From NCBI GenBank assembly GCA_027972325.1, contig JAPMOS010000023.1:444001-508000 (forward strand): a stretch of 64,000 nucleotides of DNA, given 5' to 3'. The DNA comes from Paratrimastix pyriformis (Eukaryota > Preaxostyla > Paratrimastigidae). A program made the position numbers and the translations under genes. Shown here in pieces: positions 1 through 11,853 of the stretch (its first letter is position 1; each line of letters opens with the position of its first letter). The notes beneath the pieces are model-generated. The model worked only from the letters and a program-made list of their open reading frames with translations, did not search any database and was not told where the DNA came from.

Positions 1-1490
1 CCCCTCCCTGGGCGGCCGCGGGGCCACGCGCTCCTCCAGCCCGGCCTCCCGCCGCCTGCCCGCCAGCCCCCAGGGCCGCCTCAGCCGCCTCAGCCTGGCC
101 CTCCCCTCCGCTGCCGCGGCCGCGGCTGCCACCCGGGCAGACGGCCCCGCCAACAACAACAACAAGGGCCCCTCAGCCGCCTCGGCCCTCCAGCCCCCCC
201 AGGAGATGTCGCCCGCCCCCGCCCCCGCCCCCGCCCCCGCCCCGCCGTCGTGACCCAACCACCGACCCTGCCCTCTTCAACAGCCAGCAACTTCGATCAC
301 ACACCCGCAGCCGCAGCCGCAGCAACAGCAACACCCGCAGCAACACCCGCAGCCGTTGCCGTTGCCGTTGCCGTTGCAGCCGCTGCTGGGCCTCAAGACG
401 AGGGCGCGTCCATGCCCATGTCCATGGCCTGGCTGGCCGAGGGCGAGGGGACTCCCGAACAGACCCCGCCCCCCACGGCGCCCCGACCCACGACTCCACC
501 GCAACCGCAGCCTTCAGGCCCTGCGCAGGCCGCCCCAGCGCCGCCCCAGGACGCCCCCGTCTCGGGTCCCGATGCGCAGCAGCAGCAGCAACAGACGGCT
601 CCAACCCCGGCCCCCGATGATGCACGCCAGCAGCAGCAGGCGGCTCCGACCCCAACCCCAATCCCATCTCCAACCCCTACCCATATTCCGGCCCCGGCCC
701 CCGAGGATGCGGCCCCCGAGGAGCAGGAGCAAGCCGGGGCAGTGGGTCCGGTTCCCTCCGAGGCCGAGGCCCTTCACCAGGGGGCATCCTGGGCCTGGGC
801 CAGCCCCCGGGCCCCATCGCCCGGCCCGCAGGGCGCCGCCCAAGCCGAGGGCCCGCAGCCACAGGGCCCGCCCCACCAGGACGACCGCGCCCCGCGCCCC
901 GACGGAGCCTCGGAGGCCCCCCCATCGCCCCCCGAGGCGGCCCCTTCCGAAGAGGCGGCCACCCCGCCCCCAGCCGGCCTGCCCACGCCCACCCGCGAGG
1001 AGGCGGCGGCGGAGGCGGATGATGACGCCGAAATCCCCACTCGCCCACGGGTCGCCCCGCAGCAGGCGCCTCTTCCTGGGGGGGCGAGGGGCCCCACCCG
1101 GGGCCGGTCGCTGTCGCAGGTGCAGCCCTCGCCCCGGCCGGCGCCCTCGCCGCGCATCCCGTGGGAGCTCCTCGACGGGCCCCCGCCGCCCCCGCCCCCA
1201 CTCACGGCCCTGGCCACCCCCGAGGCCCCGGCCCGCACCCTGGCGACAACGCCGCCGCCGCCCCCCGAGAGCGACGTCGCCCTCGGCCCCCGGTGGCTGG
1301 AAGGCCTGGCCCCCTCGCCCGCGTCCCCGACCGCCCGCCCACGGCCGCCCTCCGAGAGGCGGCCCGGGCCCCGCCGCCCGTCCTCCTCCTCGTCTCCCGC
1401 ACCGTCGCCCGGCTCGTCGTCCCGGGGCCGCCCGCCCCCGTCGCCCTCGGCAACACCCGCCGCCGCCCCCGGGTCGCGCCTCCGGGCCAC

Positions 1491-1532
<42 letters not shown>

Positions 1533-3561
1533 CCACCGGGCGGCCCCAGAGTCGCCTGGCACGCCGCACCGCCAGGCGGCGCCCCCTCCACCATCCCCAT
1601 CGTCCATTCAGCGCCCCGGCCGGCCGGCCGCCCACGGGGGCCCGCCTGCCTCACCCCAGTCTGGCCGCCCTCGGCCGCCCTCGACCCCGCCAGCCTCGCC
1701 CGGGGGGCGGCCTCGGGCCCCCTCGAGGGCATCGACATCGGCCGGGGGGTCGCCCTCACCCGCGCCCGCGCCCGCGCCCGCGCCATCATCCACCCCGCAG
1801 GCCCTCCGTCGCAGGCCCTCCTCTTCAGGCCGCGGCGCGCCCGAGCGGGCCGTCCCGCAGGCCCCTGGCAGCCCATCGCCGCCCGGCTCCCCCGCACAGA
1901 CAGGTCTGCCCCCGCCCCCTTCCTGGCCTGCCCCGGTCCCCCTGCCCACTCCTGGCTGTGGCAAATGCAACAACCGGGCTGCTCGTCTGGGCGGATCTCC
2001 GTCGGGATGCGCAGGGCCTGCCGCGGCGGGGCTGGCGCACCTGAGCCCGGCCGACCTGGGGCCGCCCCCCCTGCCCGCCTCCGTGCGGCCGCCCCTGCTG
2101 GGCCAGGGGCCCCTGGGGCAGTGCTTCCTGGCGGCCCTCCAGGGGCGCCCGGTGGTGGTCAAGGTCCCCGCGCCCCCCACCCTCACGGCCCCGTCGCCGA
2201 TCGCCTCCCGCCCGCACAGCCGAGGATGGGGTCTCACGGGTGGTGTGCCGGGCTGCTGGGGCGGGTGGGGGCTGGGGGCAGGTCTTCTCGGGGCGCCTCG
2301 GGTACAGCAGCTTCCTCAGCTCGCAGCTGCAGCGAGACGTGGCCCCCTTGGCCCAGCCGGCCCTAGCCACGGCCTGCCGGCAGGCCTGCCCGCGTCTGCT
2401 CATCCCGACCGGAATCGTCCTGCCCGCCGCCACCCGGGGGCCCCTGCCCGCCGCCGGCCCATCGTCCGTCCCGCCCAGTGGCCCCCCGCCCTGACTGCCG
2501 CTCCCCCCCGACGCACGTCCTCACCCTGCACACTGTATCCGACACGTCCTCACCCTCACCATCCACCCCGTCCGTGGCCTTGCCCGTCCGGATGACCGGC
2601 AGCCGGGGGGCCGGGGGCGAGGGGCTGGCGGGGCCGCTGCGTGCGGACGGGGTGTGCCTGGTGAGCCCCTACTGCGGCGGGGGCAACCTGCGGGCCTTCC
2701 TCTCCAAGGGGGCCATCAGGCCCGGCCAGGCCCGGCTGGCACGGCACGCCCCCCTGGCCCGGGTGCGGCCGGCCCCCTGGAAGGAGCGCCTCCGGGTGGC
2801 CCTCGAGGTGGCCCGCATCCTCGCGGCCCTCCACTCGGTCCGGCCAGCCCCCGGCACCCCGACGGCCCGCCCCCCTGCCGCCCCTCGTATCCGTCCTTCA
2901 CCAATCCTGATCCACCACCCCGCCCCGCCCCGCCCCGCCCCCGCCGCCCCGCCGCCCCCGCCGCCCCCGCCGCCCCCGCCGCCCCCGCCGCCCCCGCCAG
3001 GCCCCATTGCGAATGCGGACCCGCCCCCGGTGCCTGAAGCCCGAGAACGTGCTCTTTGACGAGGGGGGCGGAGTTTGGCTGGCCGATTGGGGCCTGCCTC
3101 AACTGCGCCGCATTGCCGAGGGTCTTGCCGCAGCCGAAGGGGGCGGGTGGCCCGATTGCTCGGTCTACAGAGCACCCGAGGTCTCTATCGCTCTTCTTCC
3201 GCGATCTTCCTCACATTCAAATTCCAGATGGAGAATATGCTCACCCACACAGAGAGCAGTGACATTTTCGTACTGGGCCTCATCCTCTGGGGTCTGAAGC
3301 GGCCCTCATCCTCTCCTCTGACAAAAATGTATAGAAATGGCAACGCTGCATCCCTGGCAATGGCCGCAATGGGCAGACCCGCCACGTCTCGGTCAATGTT
3401 TTGCCAAGATGGGTGGTGCCGAGGGTCTGCTTCGAGCAAATCCCCTGCCTCAAGATGTACCCCATGGATGGGGCGATCTTGTCTTGAAATGTTGGGCCTG
3501 GCCACCCGAGGAACGGCCCACTGCCGACCAAGTCGTCGATCTTCTCCGCGAATTTGAGTAA
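1..3561 (+). CDS. Pro/Gln-rich protein with C-terminal kinase-like (probably pseudokinase) domain, 5' partial
   Basis: The gene enters from the left edge. A long Pro/Ala/Ser-rich region with acidic patches and a run of 13 Gln (1492-1530) leads into a protein-kinase fold. Likely exons after the N-terminal part are 2014-2163, 2282-2463, 2603-2838, 3001-3180, 3228-3291 and 3377-3561; phases agree at each join. Visible motifs are a glycine loop (LGQGPLGQCF), the VAIK-type lysine (VVVKV), a hinge (LVSPYCGGGNL), LKPENVLFDE, LADWG in place of DFG, YRAPE, and a final helix ending in LLREFE. The catalytic HRD aspartate is not seen: the loop reads PRCLKPEN. Loss of that Asp plus DWG points to a pseudokinase, unless a tiny exon in the 2839-3000 intron has been missed. 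The kinase family is unclear (TKL-like at best). Near position 250 the frame changes, probably at a small intron. Confidence 0.75.
1492..1530 (+). repeat. CAG repeat encoding poly-Gln
   Basis: Thirteen uninterrupted CAG codons sit in frame in the low-complexity N-terminal part of the kinase-like protein. Shorter Gln runs lie near 579-594 and 630-641. Confidence 0.9.
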
Positions 3562-3679
3562 CTCTGCTCGGTTTCGAACCGGTTTGAGTAACTCTGCTCG
3601 AGCCAAGAAAGACACGAAGGCAGAGTGCCCCGTCCGAAGCCGCCAAATCATCCAAAAGCAAAGAGCCCGAAACCTCTGA

Positions 3680-6600
3680 ATGGAACCTCAGTCTCCCGAT
3701 GCCGGACTCGCTTCGAGTTACACTATATCCTGCCCCCCTGGAACTTACGATGAAGGTGTACTTCACCACACTCTGGCCACGGTGTTCCGTCAGTGGCAAA
3801 CATCCAGTCCAACTGCAAACTTCCTTGGCGAACGTTCCTTCCTGGCCGATGGGCAGCGAGGCAACTATGAGTGGATCACCTACGATGAAGCTGGGAAGAT
3901 AGTAACCAATATTGGCTCTGGTCTCCGCTCTCTCGGAATCGCTCCTGTCTGTGGCTCCGAAGCGTGCACCCTGATGACGATTCTTGCGAACCATAGGGTG
4001 ACCGAGTCGCGATTATGAGCAAAAACCGCACCGAATGGATGCTGGCCGATCTTGCCTGCTTCTGCTACGGTTTTATCAGCGTTCCTGTTTACGACAGCTA
4101 TTTCCCAACTGACTGCGAATATATTCTCCAGCACTCAGAAAGTCGCGCTGTTTTTGTTGCTCGCGAAAACCTCGACTTCGTCCGTCGTTCTTCCTCTCCT
4201 TCGTCCCTTGGCTCAGCCTCACGCATCCCGGCAGATCAACCGCGTCAAAGCCACGTGCAGTCAGCTGCAGTACGTCATTCTTATGGACCGCCGCGCTTCC
4301 GACAAGGAGTTTGCGGGGGGCCACCACGACCTGATCACCCACACCATGACGTCTGCATGCCCGGAGCCCAATGCCCAGCCGTTCCGGTCATCGGTGGGCC
4401 GTGGACCTCACCGCGCCTGGCGGCTTCAATGTTTCTTTGCTGGGGCGCTGCTCTGGGATGGGAATGCTGATGATGGTGATTTGATGGCCGGGCTGTGTGG
4501 CACAGCGAGGTTGCCGCCATTGGGGCGGGCCAACCGCTGCCCGACGAGGCCGTCACCCAGGATACCATGGCCACCTTCGTCTACACCAGCGGCACCACCG
4601 GGTCGCCCAAGGTCCGCACGCCCCTGCCCTCGTCCTTGGCCAGATGCTGTCATGGAGGCGGTCCGCCCCCTGATGGCTGATGGCTGATGGCTGATGGCTG
4701 ATGGCTGCTGACCTGGCGAGGCGCATTCCATCTCACCGGTGGCTCTTCCCCTTCCCTTCCCTTCCCTCTGCTGGGGCTGGTGGGGCAGGGGGCCATGCTG
4801 ACCCACCGCAACATGATCTACGGGGTCTACGGCCTGGGCTCCCGGCTCTCGCACGTGCCCTTCCAGGACGCCCACATCGGGTCCGCCACCCCCCACCATC
4901 TACCTGTCTCCCCTTGGCACGGCTCCACGCCAACACGGGACCTGTGTCTGTGCTGGTTGGATGGCGGGCCGCAGGTACCTGCCGCTGGCGCACATCTTCG
5001 AGCGGGTCGTCGAGCTGCTCGTCGTCAGCCGGGCCGGCGCCGTCGGCTACTCGCAGGGCGTCTGTGGCCCCCCCACCCCCCACCCCCCACCCCCCCACAC
5101 ACACACACACTGTCCACTGCCCGCCCCGGCCGCCTGCAGGCCCATTGCTGCCCATCCCGGCCGCCCCGACTGACCTTGGGTGGGGCGGGACTCGGGGCCG
5201 GGCAGGACGTGTCCAAGCTGGTGGACGACATCCGGGTCCTGCGGCCGACCATGCTGCCCGGCGTGCCCCGGGTCTTCAACAAGACCTATGCCGCCCTTCG
5301 GGCTGCCGTCTGTCGCCCCCTGGGTCCTGGCTGTGGCGGGGGCACCGAGGGGCAGTCCATGTGGGCCATGTGTGCCGCGGGCGGGCTCGAGGTGGGCTGC
5401 GGCTCATTTCGTGTCGCGGCCTGGGATGGTGCCGGCCGCTGGGGAGTGCAGACCGAGAGCGGCTTCTTCCTGAAGCGGTGGGCCTTCAACCTCGCCTACA
5501 GGCACAAGGACCGCGCCCTCGACAAGGGTCCGCCCCCCGCCCCCATCCCCCGCCCCCATCCCGCCCCCATCCCGCCCCCATCCCGCCCCCATCCCCCGCC
5601 GTCTGGTCGCCCGCCACACAGTCTCCTCCCTTCCGCTCCGCTCGGCTGGGGCCGGATGAGGTCTGGTCTGACCTTTTGTGGGCTGTCTGTGTCGGCTCGG
5701 GTGGGGCGGGGTGGGGCGGGGACCTCTGGGGGGGCGCAGGGCAGGAGACCCCGCGGACGGACCGGCTGATCTTCAACAAGATCCGGGAGCGCTTCGGGGG
5801 CCGCATCCGGCTGATCTTCTCGGGGTCGGCACCGCTGCCCCCCGAGGTGGCCCGCTACCTGCGGGTGGTCTTCGGCTGCCCGGTGGTCGAGGGCTACGCC
5901 CTGACCGAGACCTCCTCCTCGGCCGCGGTCACCTCCACCGACAATGTCACCTACGGCAACGTCGGCTTCGCCCTGCCCGGCATCGAGATCAAGCTCAGTC
6001 CGTCCCCGGCCCCGGCCCCCATGGCCCTGCTCCCCCCCCCCCCCCCCCTCGGCCCGGCCCGCCCCTCACGCGGTGGGTGATGTGGTGGCGGGGGATGGCT
6101 GGTGGCCGTGGGGCGCAGTGGATCTTCCCGAGATGGGCTACCTGGTCCAGGACACGCCCCCCCGGGGTGAGATCTGCCTCCGCGGGCCGGCCGTCTTCCA
6201 GGGATACTACAAGGACCCCGCCACCACGTCCGCCCCCCTGCCCTCCCCTGCCCTCCCCTCCGCTCCCCCTCCGCTCCCCTCCGCTCCCCTCCGCTCCCCT
6301 CCGCTCCCCCGATTTGCGTCCCCGCGGGCCATGTCGGCTCACGGTCCGGGTTCCATGGGCCGGGTTGCTGCAGAGCGAGCGTCCTCCGGGACGGGTGGGT
6401 CCACTCGGGCGACGTGGGCACCTACGTCATGGGCAACCGGCTCAAGATCATCGACCGCGTCAAGAACGTCCGCACACGCCCCCGCGCCCCCCTCCCGGCC
6501 GCCCCCTTCCGGCCCGCCCCCTTCCGGCCCGCCCCCTTCCGGCCCGCCCCCTTCCGGCCCGCCCGGATGTCGCGCTCCCGTCTGACGGTCATCTCGACGC

Positions 6601-7250
6601 CCGGGGGGCGCGCTCGGTGCCGTGCAGATCTTCAAGCTGTCCCAGGGCGAGTTCGTGGCGGCCGACCGGGTGGAGTCGATCTACTCGGCCTCGCCCCTGG
6701 TGAGCCAGGTCATGGTCCACGGCGAGCGCACCATGAACGGCCTCGTGGGGCTGGTCGTCCCCAACCCCGACGGGGTCGCCCACTGGTGCCAGACCAACGG
6801 CCAAGACCCGGCCCTGGTCCGCCCACCGCCCACACGCCCACGGCAGCCCTTGCTGGTGTCCCGCCTGGGTCCCTCTGTGCCCACTGCCACGCCGGCCCCT
6901 CACCCGGCCCTCTGCCCTGGCGGCCTTGCGGCCTTGGCTTGGTGTCTGGGCTCTGGGCATCCCCGCAGGCCCAGGACCGTGCGGCCATGGCGCGGCACGC
7001 GGGCCTCAAGGAGGCCATCGTCAAGGACCTGGCCGCCCGCGGGGCGGCCGCCCAGCTGCGCCGGTTCGAGATCCTGCAGGACATCCTGGTGCTGGGCCAG
7101 GAGTTCACCACCGAGAACCACCAGATGACGCCCTCCTTCAAGCTGCGCCGCGAGGCCATCCGGCGCGCCTACGCCACCGAGCTGGCCCAGCTCTGCTCAT
7201 CCATGCGGCCCGGCTCGTCCAAGGTCCCCGAGAAGCCCCTCTTCTCGTAG
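3680..7250 (+). CDS. ACSL: Long-chain acyl-CoA synthetase
   Basis: AMP-forming ligase that activates long-chain fatty acids to acyl-CoA through an acyl-adenylate. Thirteen exons join in frame: 3680-3946, 3997-4179, 4235-4350, 4506-4611, 4789-4880, 4975-5059, 5206-5307, 5452-5527, 5740-5997, 6119-6227, 6374-6467, 6628-6816, 6969-7250. Motifs in order are the P-loop [12 protein letters not shown] followed by [49 protein letters not shown], the adenylation motif [36 protein letters not shown] and KIIDRVKN, with a final [16 protein letters not shown] segment. Length and order match the eukaryotic ACSL family. There is no obvious signal peptide; membrane association would be through the N-terminus. 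The start ATG is the first in frame after the kinase-like gene, 118 bp away. The first exons are AT-richer and the rest are very GC-rich. All twelve introns begin GTCYGY. Confidence 0.95.
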
Positions 7251-8378
7251 GCCGCCGACACCCCCGCCGCCGCCCCCTGCTGCCGAGTGGACCCGTTGTG
7301 CATACCGCCAGAGTGCCTCCCTTCCCTCCGCCGTTGTTCTCCTCCACGGCACCCCTCCCGGCCCCCAACCACCCCCATCTGCATCCCCCTCTCCGCGGCG
7401 CGGCGCTGTCTGGGGCTGTTGTTCCCCTTCCCCATGGCGCCCGTGGGTGTTTGTGCCTGTTTTCGCCTGGCCGCGCCGCAGTCGGAGGGGCTGCTCTCTG
7501 TGCAGCCCGCCTGGCTTGTTCCCGCCCCGCTCCCCCCTTCCCCCTGGCCCGTCGGTGCCCTCGCATGGTGGCGGTTCGCTTTTCCTTTGGTGGTCTGGTT
7601 CTTCGCGTTTTCTTTGGCTTTTCCCCACTTCGTGCCCCCCGCCTCCTTGGTCGTGCGTGGCCTTTGTCGTGTCTGTGTCGCGTCTTTTTCGTCCCTCTCC
7701 GCCGACCGGAGCCTCCGCTCCCCCCACTCACACCGCCCTCCTCCGTATGCATACCCGGGCGGCTCTCCATCCTGCGCCCCTTCCGGCCCTCCGGCTGGCG
7801 GGCGGCGGCGCTGAGGAGACCCGCCCCGCCCCAACAAGGCTCCCCTCCCGCCCGAGAGGAGGCAAGGCGCCATGCCGGGCCGCCCCCCCGGCACCCGCCT
7901 CGCTCTCTTTGTGTGTTCTTTTGCCCCCATCCCGCCCCTCGTCGTGCCCCTGGCCTGGCCTGGCCTGGCCTGGCCCTCTGCCAGTGGGTCCGATTTGGTT
8001 CGGTTTGAGCGTTCGCCTGTTCTGCTGTGCGTCCCCCCCGCCCCTTCCGTTCGTGCCCTGCATGATCGACGAGAAGCAACAGGAGATCATCGCCCAGTTG
8101 GGTCGCCCCGGGTTGCCGTTGGTAGGGAAAGGGCAGCGCGAGACCCAAGGACATCGTTCTGTCACCTTGCGGAGACAACGCTCAATTTGATTCACAGAAG
8201 TCTGTAATTCACATTGGCGATCGCATTTTGCTGCATTCTTCATGGGACCCATTCATTTGGGAATTCTTCGTCTGTTCAACTTCAAAATCAGACATAATGA
8301 AATCTATGAGATTCGTCTTTTTTTCTTCCGTTGATTTCGGGGGCGCCCAGTCGTTTCTTTTTCTGAGACGGCATACAT
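7251..8378. other. Intergenic: pyrimidine-rich flank of ACSL, then upstream region of NAE1
   Basis: About 800 bases after the ACSL stop are strongly C/T-rich on the + strand and read as non-coding. From about 8060 the composition changes. A short open stretch starting ATG at 8062 (MIDEKQQEIIAQLGRPG, about 40 codons) looks coding-like and could be a missed first exon or an upstream ORF. I could not splice it in frame into the next gene. Confidence 0.5.
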
Positions 8379-10878
8379 ATGTCAAAACCCCACAGGAGCA
8401 GGTCGTCAAAACGAGAGCATCCCCGGGAACGTTCACTGAGTGTCGAGCGAGCCACTCCTTTTCAGAAACATGTTCGCCTCGCTTCGTCGTCTTTTTGTTG
8501 GGTTCACCATTTTCGTTGCTCTAGGGATAAATCTGCACGGTATGATCGGCAGGAGCGCATTTGGGGGAAGTCGGGTCTGTTTTTCGTCTGAGTCCCTTCC
8601 CGAGTATTTTATCTTTCCCTCAGGGCAAGCTGCTCTCGAGCAAGCTCGTGTGTGCTTGGTGAATGCCACCGGTTTGGGTGCCGAAATTCTGAAGAATCTC
8701 GTTCTTCCCGGAATTGGCACTTTTCACATTGTTGATGGGGCCACCGTCAGCCCTGTTGATACTGGGAACAATTTTTTTGTGACCCGGGCCGAAATCGGAC
8801 AGCCTCGTGCGACTGTTGTCGCCAATCATCTGGCCCGCCACAACCCCTTCGTGAAGGGGGGCTCGACTGCCCAGGATCCGCAGGCGCTCATGACTGCCCA
8901 ACCCGAATTCTTCGCCCAGTTTTCGTTGATCATCCTGTCTCAGTGCACCCCCGCCCTGGTCCAGCAGTTCGGCGGGTACTGCGAGCAGCACCGGATCGAC
9001 CTGATCGTGGCCCGCTCGGCCGGCGAGTTCGGGTCTGTCCGCCCCCACCGGTTTCATGGGGGGCCGCTCACCGGTGTGGGTGCCGCTGCACGCGCAGGCT
9101 GATTCGACTGTACGCGCCCGAGCACACGATTGTTGAGTCGAAGCCCGAGGTGCCTCACCTCGACCTGCGCATCGCCGACCCCTTCGCCGAGCTCCGGTCC
9201 GCCCCGCCCGGCTCGGCCCCCGGTGGGTCACCCCCTTTTTGCTCGGTAGTGAGTATGCGGCCTCTCTGGCCCCGGAGCGGGTGCCCATTGGGGACCTGGG
9301 CCACATCCCCTACGTGTGCCTGCTCATCCAGCTGGCCGACCAGTGGAAGGCCGCCCACGGCGGGGCGGCCCCACGGACGGCGCAGGAGAAGAAGGACTTC
9401 AAGAAGATGGTCTTCGAGAACCAGAACCGGATCTGGGAGGCCACCCCGGAGAAGCCGGCCTACATCAACTTCCCGCCCTTCGAGAACTACGACCAGGCCG
9501 TCAAGGAGGCCCACCGGGCCTGCGCCCCCACGGCCATCCCGGGGCCCGTGGCCGAGGTGCTGGCCAGCCCGGCCGCCCGGGAGCCCCTCGGGGCGGGCGC
9601 GACCAACTTCTGGTTCATGGTGCAGGCCCTGCGCCTCTTCACCGAGGCCAACGAGGTCCCCGCCCCGCCCCGTTCATCCATATGCCACCCTCCCCCACAC
9701 CCACGCTGTCCGGACGGGATCCTCAGATGTCCTTGTCTGGGTTGGGGCTGGGGCTGGGGCTGGGGCTGGGGCTGGGGCTGGGGCTGGGGCTGGGGCTGGG
9801 GGGCGCGCAGGGCCGGCTGCCCGTGTCGGGCCGGGTGCCGGACATGATCGCCAGCAGCGCCAACTACGTGGGGCTGCAGCGGGTCTACATGGAGAAGGCC
9901 CAGCGCGACGCGGCCCGCTTCCGGGAGATCCTCATCCGCCTGCTGACCGTCCGCACCGCCCCCTGCGCCCTGCCCTTGGATGGCCCCCCCTTTGGATGGC
10001 CCCCCCTTTGGATGGCCCCCCCTTTGGATGGCCCCCCCTTTGGATGTGGGGCCGGATGAGCGCGTCGCTGGGTGGGGGCTCATCTGGGCTGGGGATGGGA
10101 TGGGATGGGGCGGCGGCCCTTTGGGTTGGGGGCGGGCAGGGTGCCGGGGTGGAGCAGCCCGAGAGCCGCATCAGCCCCGAGGAGAGCGAGGCCTTCGCCC
10201 GGGACGCGGCCTTCATCCGGGTCATGCGCTACACGCCCCTCGGCCGCGAGGTGGACCCCGCAAACCCAAAGGCCCGCCCCTGCCCTCATGCCCTCCTGCC
10301 GCCCCGCCCTCCTCGGCCTCTGGGGCTGGCCCGTTGGTTGGGGAGGGGGCCACCCGCGCTGACCTTGGAGGGATCTTGGGGGGTCTTGGGGGGCTGCGGG
10401 GGTGTCTGGGCAGGCACGGGCGCTGGGCGAGCTGATCGGCCAGGCGGGGCCTGACCCCAAGGCGTACTTCTCCGACCCGTGCGCCCCCCAGCACAACGCC
10501 CTGCTGTACGCCCTCTTCGGGGCGGCCGACAGCTTCTACAGCCAGCACGGCCGCTGGCCGGGGGCCTCGCTGGACGCGGCCCGGCCGGCGCCCCTGAGCG
10601 CGGCCCAGTTCGAGGCCGACAGCGCCGAGCTGCGGGTCCACCTCAACCGGCTGTGCCGCGAGCGGCTGGGCATGGCCGACCCCGAGGCGGCCATCGCTCG
10701 GGGCTACTGCGAGGAGATGGTCCGCACGGGGGCCGGCGAGCTGCACGCGGTGGCGGCCCTGCTGGGCGGGGTGGCCGGCCAGGAGGCCTTCAAGCTGGTC
10801 GCCCGCCAGTTCACGCCCCTCGAGAACACCTTCCTCTACAACGGCCTCTTCGCCACCTCGTGCCGCGTCGAGTTGTAA
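8379..10878 (+). CDS. NAE1: NEDD8-activating enzyme E1 regulatory subunit (APP-BP1/NAE1)
   Basis: Partner of the catalytic UBA3 subunit; together they adenylate NEDD8 for cullin neddylation. The spliced protein shows YDRQERIWG, GLGAEILKNLVLPGIG, IVDG, DTGNNFFV, DPFAELREY, SLAPERVPIGDLGHIPYV, ATNFWFMVQALRLF and GRLPVSGRVPDM, ending with GELHAVAALLGGVAGQEAFKL and TFLYNGL, all in the order of human NAE1. Likely exons are ...-8574, 8624-9032, 9098-9196, 9250-9655, 9811-9948, 10158-10250, 10414-10878. The start is uncertain: ATG 8379 is in frame with the first conserved exon, but the stretch before the Asp-Lys-Ser codons near 8527 (GTTCGC...CTCTAG) looks like an intron and would need another upstream exon. 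The 10251 donor (GTGGAC) is atypical. As in the family, there is no catalytic Cys domain of UBA1 type. Confidence 0.93.
9745..9800 (+). repeat. GGGGCT hexamer array inside an NAE1 intron
   Basis: About nine tandem GGGGCT units fill the intron spanning 9656-9810. The next intron (9949-10157) contains about five copies of a 15-17 bp unit around TTTGGATGGCCCCCC at 9976-10045. Confidence 0.9.
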
Positions 10879-11853
10879 GGACGGGAGGTGATGCAATGGA
10901 ACCCCCAACCCGGCCCGCCCGGCAGGAGGAGGGCCGATGGCGGGAGCGGTGTGGGCTGTGGATGCGGATGTGGCGTTGAATGATGTAAATGGCCCGCGCC
11001 CCGCCCTCCCTGCCCCCCCTGCCCCTGCCCTCCCTGCCCCCGCCCCCCGCCCTCCAACCATGTCAATCTCAGCGCGGGGCGAACAGCCTGTTGCCATGCG
11101 AGCACAGCGAGACGAGCCGGGGAGGGACGTCGTCGAAGAGGAGAACAAAACCAGCACAAACCCTTCTTGCCGTCGAATCGCCAGATGGCCGGCCGGCCGG
11201 GTGGGGCGAGGGACGACCACAGCGAACAACAACAGTCACTCGACTGGGAGGGCAGAAGGGAGGAGAAGGGCAGAAGGAAGGGGAAGGGGCGGACACAGCG
11301 AATCAACAAACCCCAGAGCGAACCCAGGGTGGAGGGGCGGCGCGGCAGGGTGGAGGGGCGGCGCGGAGGGGGAGCGGAACCACACAAACAGATGGACGGA
11401 CGCCGGGGCTAGGGGCATCCGGGTCAATAAAATCAAGCCGAAACGAAACCAAAGGAAACCAAATGAAACCAAAGGAAACCAAATGAAACCAAGCGAAACC
11501 AAATGAAACCAAGTGAAACCAAAACGGAAATGAATGAGATCGAAATGCCACCCAAACCCAACGGAAACGAAAGGACCCTCACAGCAGGATGGATTGCGAG
11601 ACCAACCAGCCAGAATGGGAATGGGCATTGGGCAGAAATGGGAATGGGAAGAGGCCAAACGAAACGAAACGAGAGAGCCGGCTTGGGCTTGGGAGAAGCC
11701 CGCACACAGACCAACAGACACAGAGAACAAACAGGCACATGGGGAAAGACAGAGAACTGACACGCAGACAGAGATGCACGAACAGGAGAGAACACGAGAG
11801 AGACCACGAGAAGAGCAGAGAACATGGACGGGCCTGTGGGTCCTTGGGCGCGC
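10879..11853. other. Convergent intergenic region, purine-rich on +, with a GAAACCAA-type repeat
   Basis: This lies between the NAE1 stop and the stop of the minus-strand histidine kinase. No coding exon is convincing. About 11439-11525 holds tandem copies of an 18-20 bp unit built from GGAAACCAAATGAAACCAA. The region next to the histidine-kinase stop is purine-rich on +, so pyrimidine-rich on that gene's sense strand. Confidence 0.6.

Noticed and set aside
9745-9800. Telomere-like G-rich repeat
   Set aside because: GGGGCT units are few, internal, and confined to an intron bounded by in-frame NAE1 exons.
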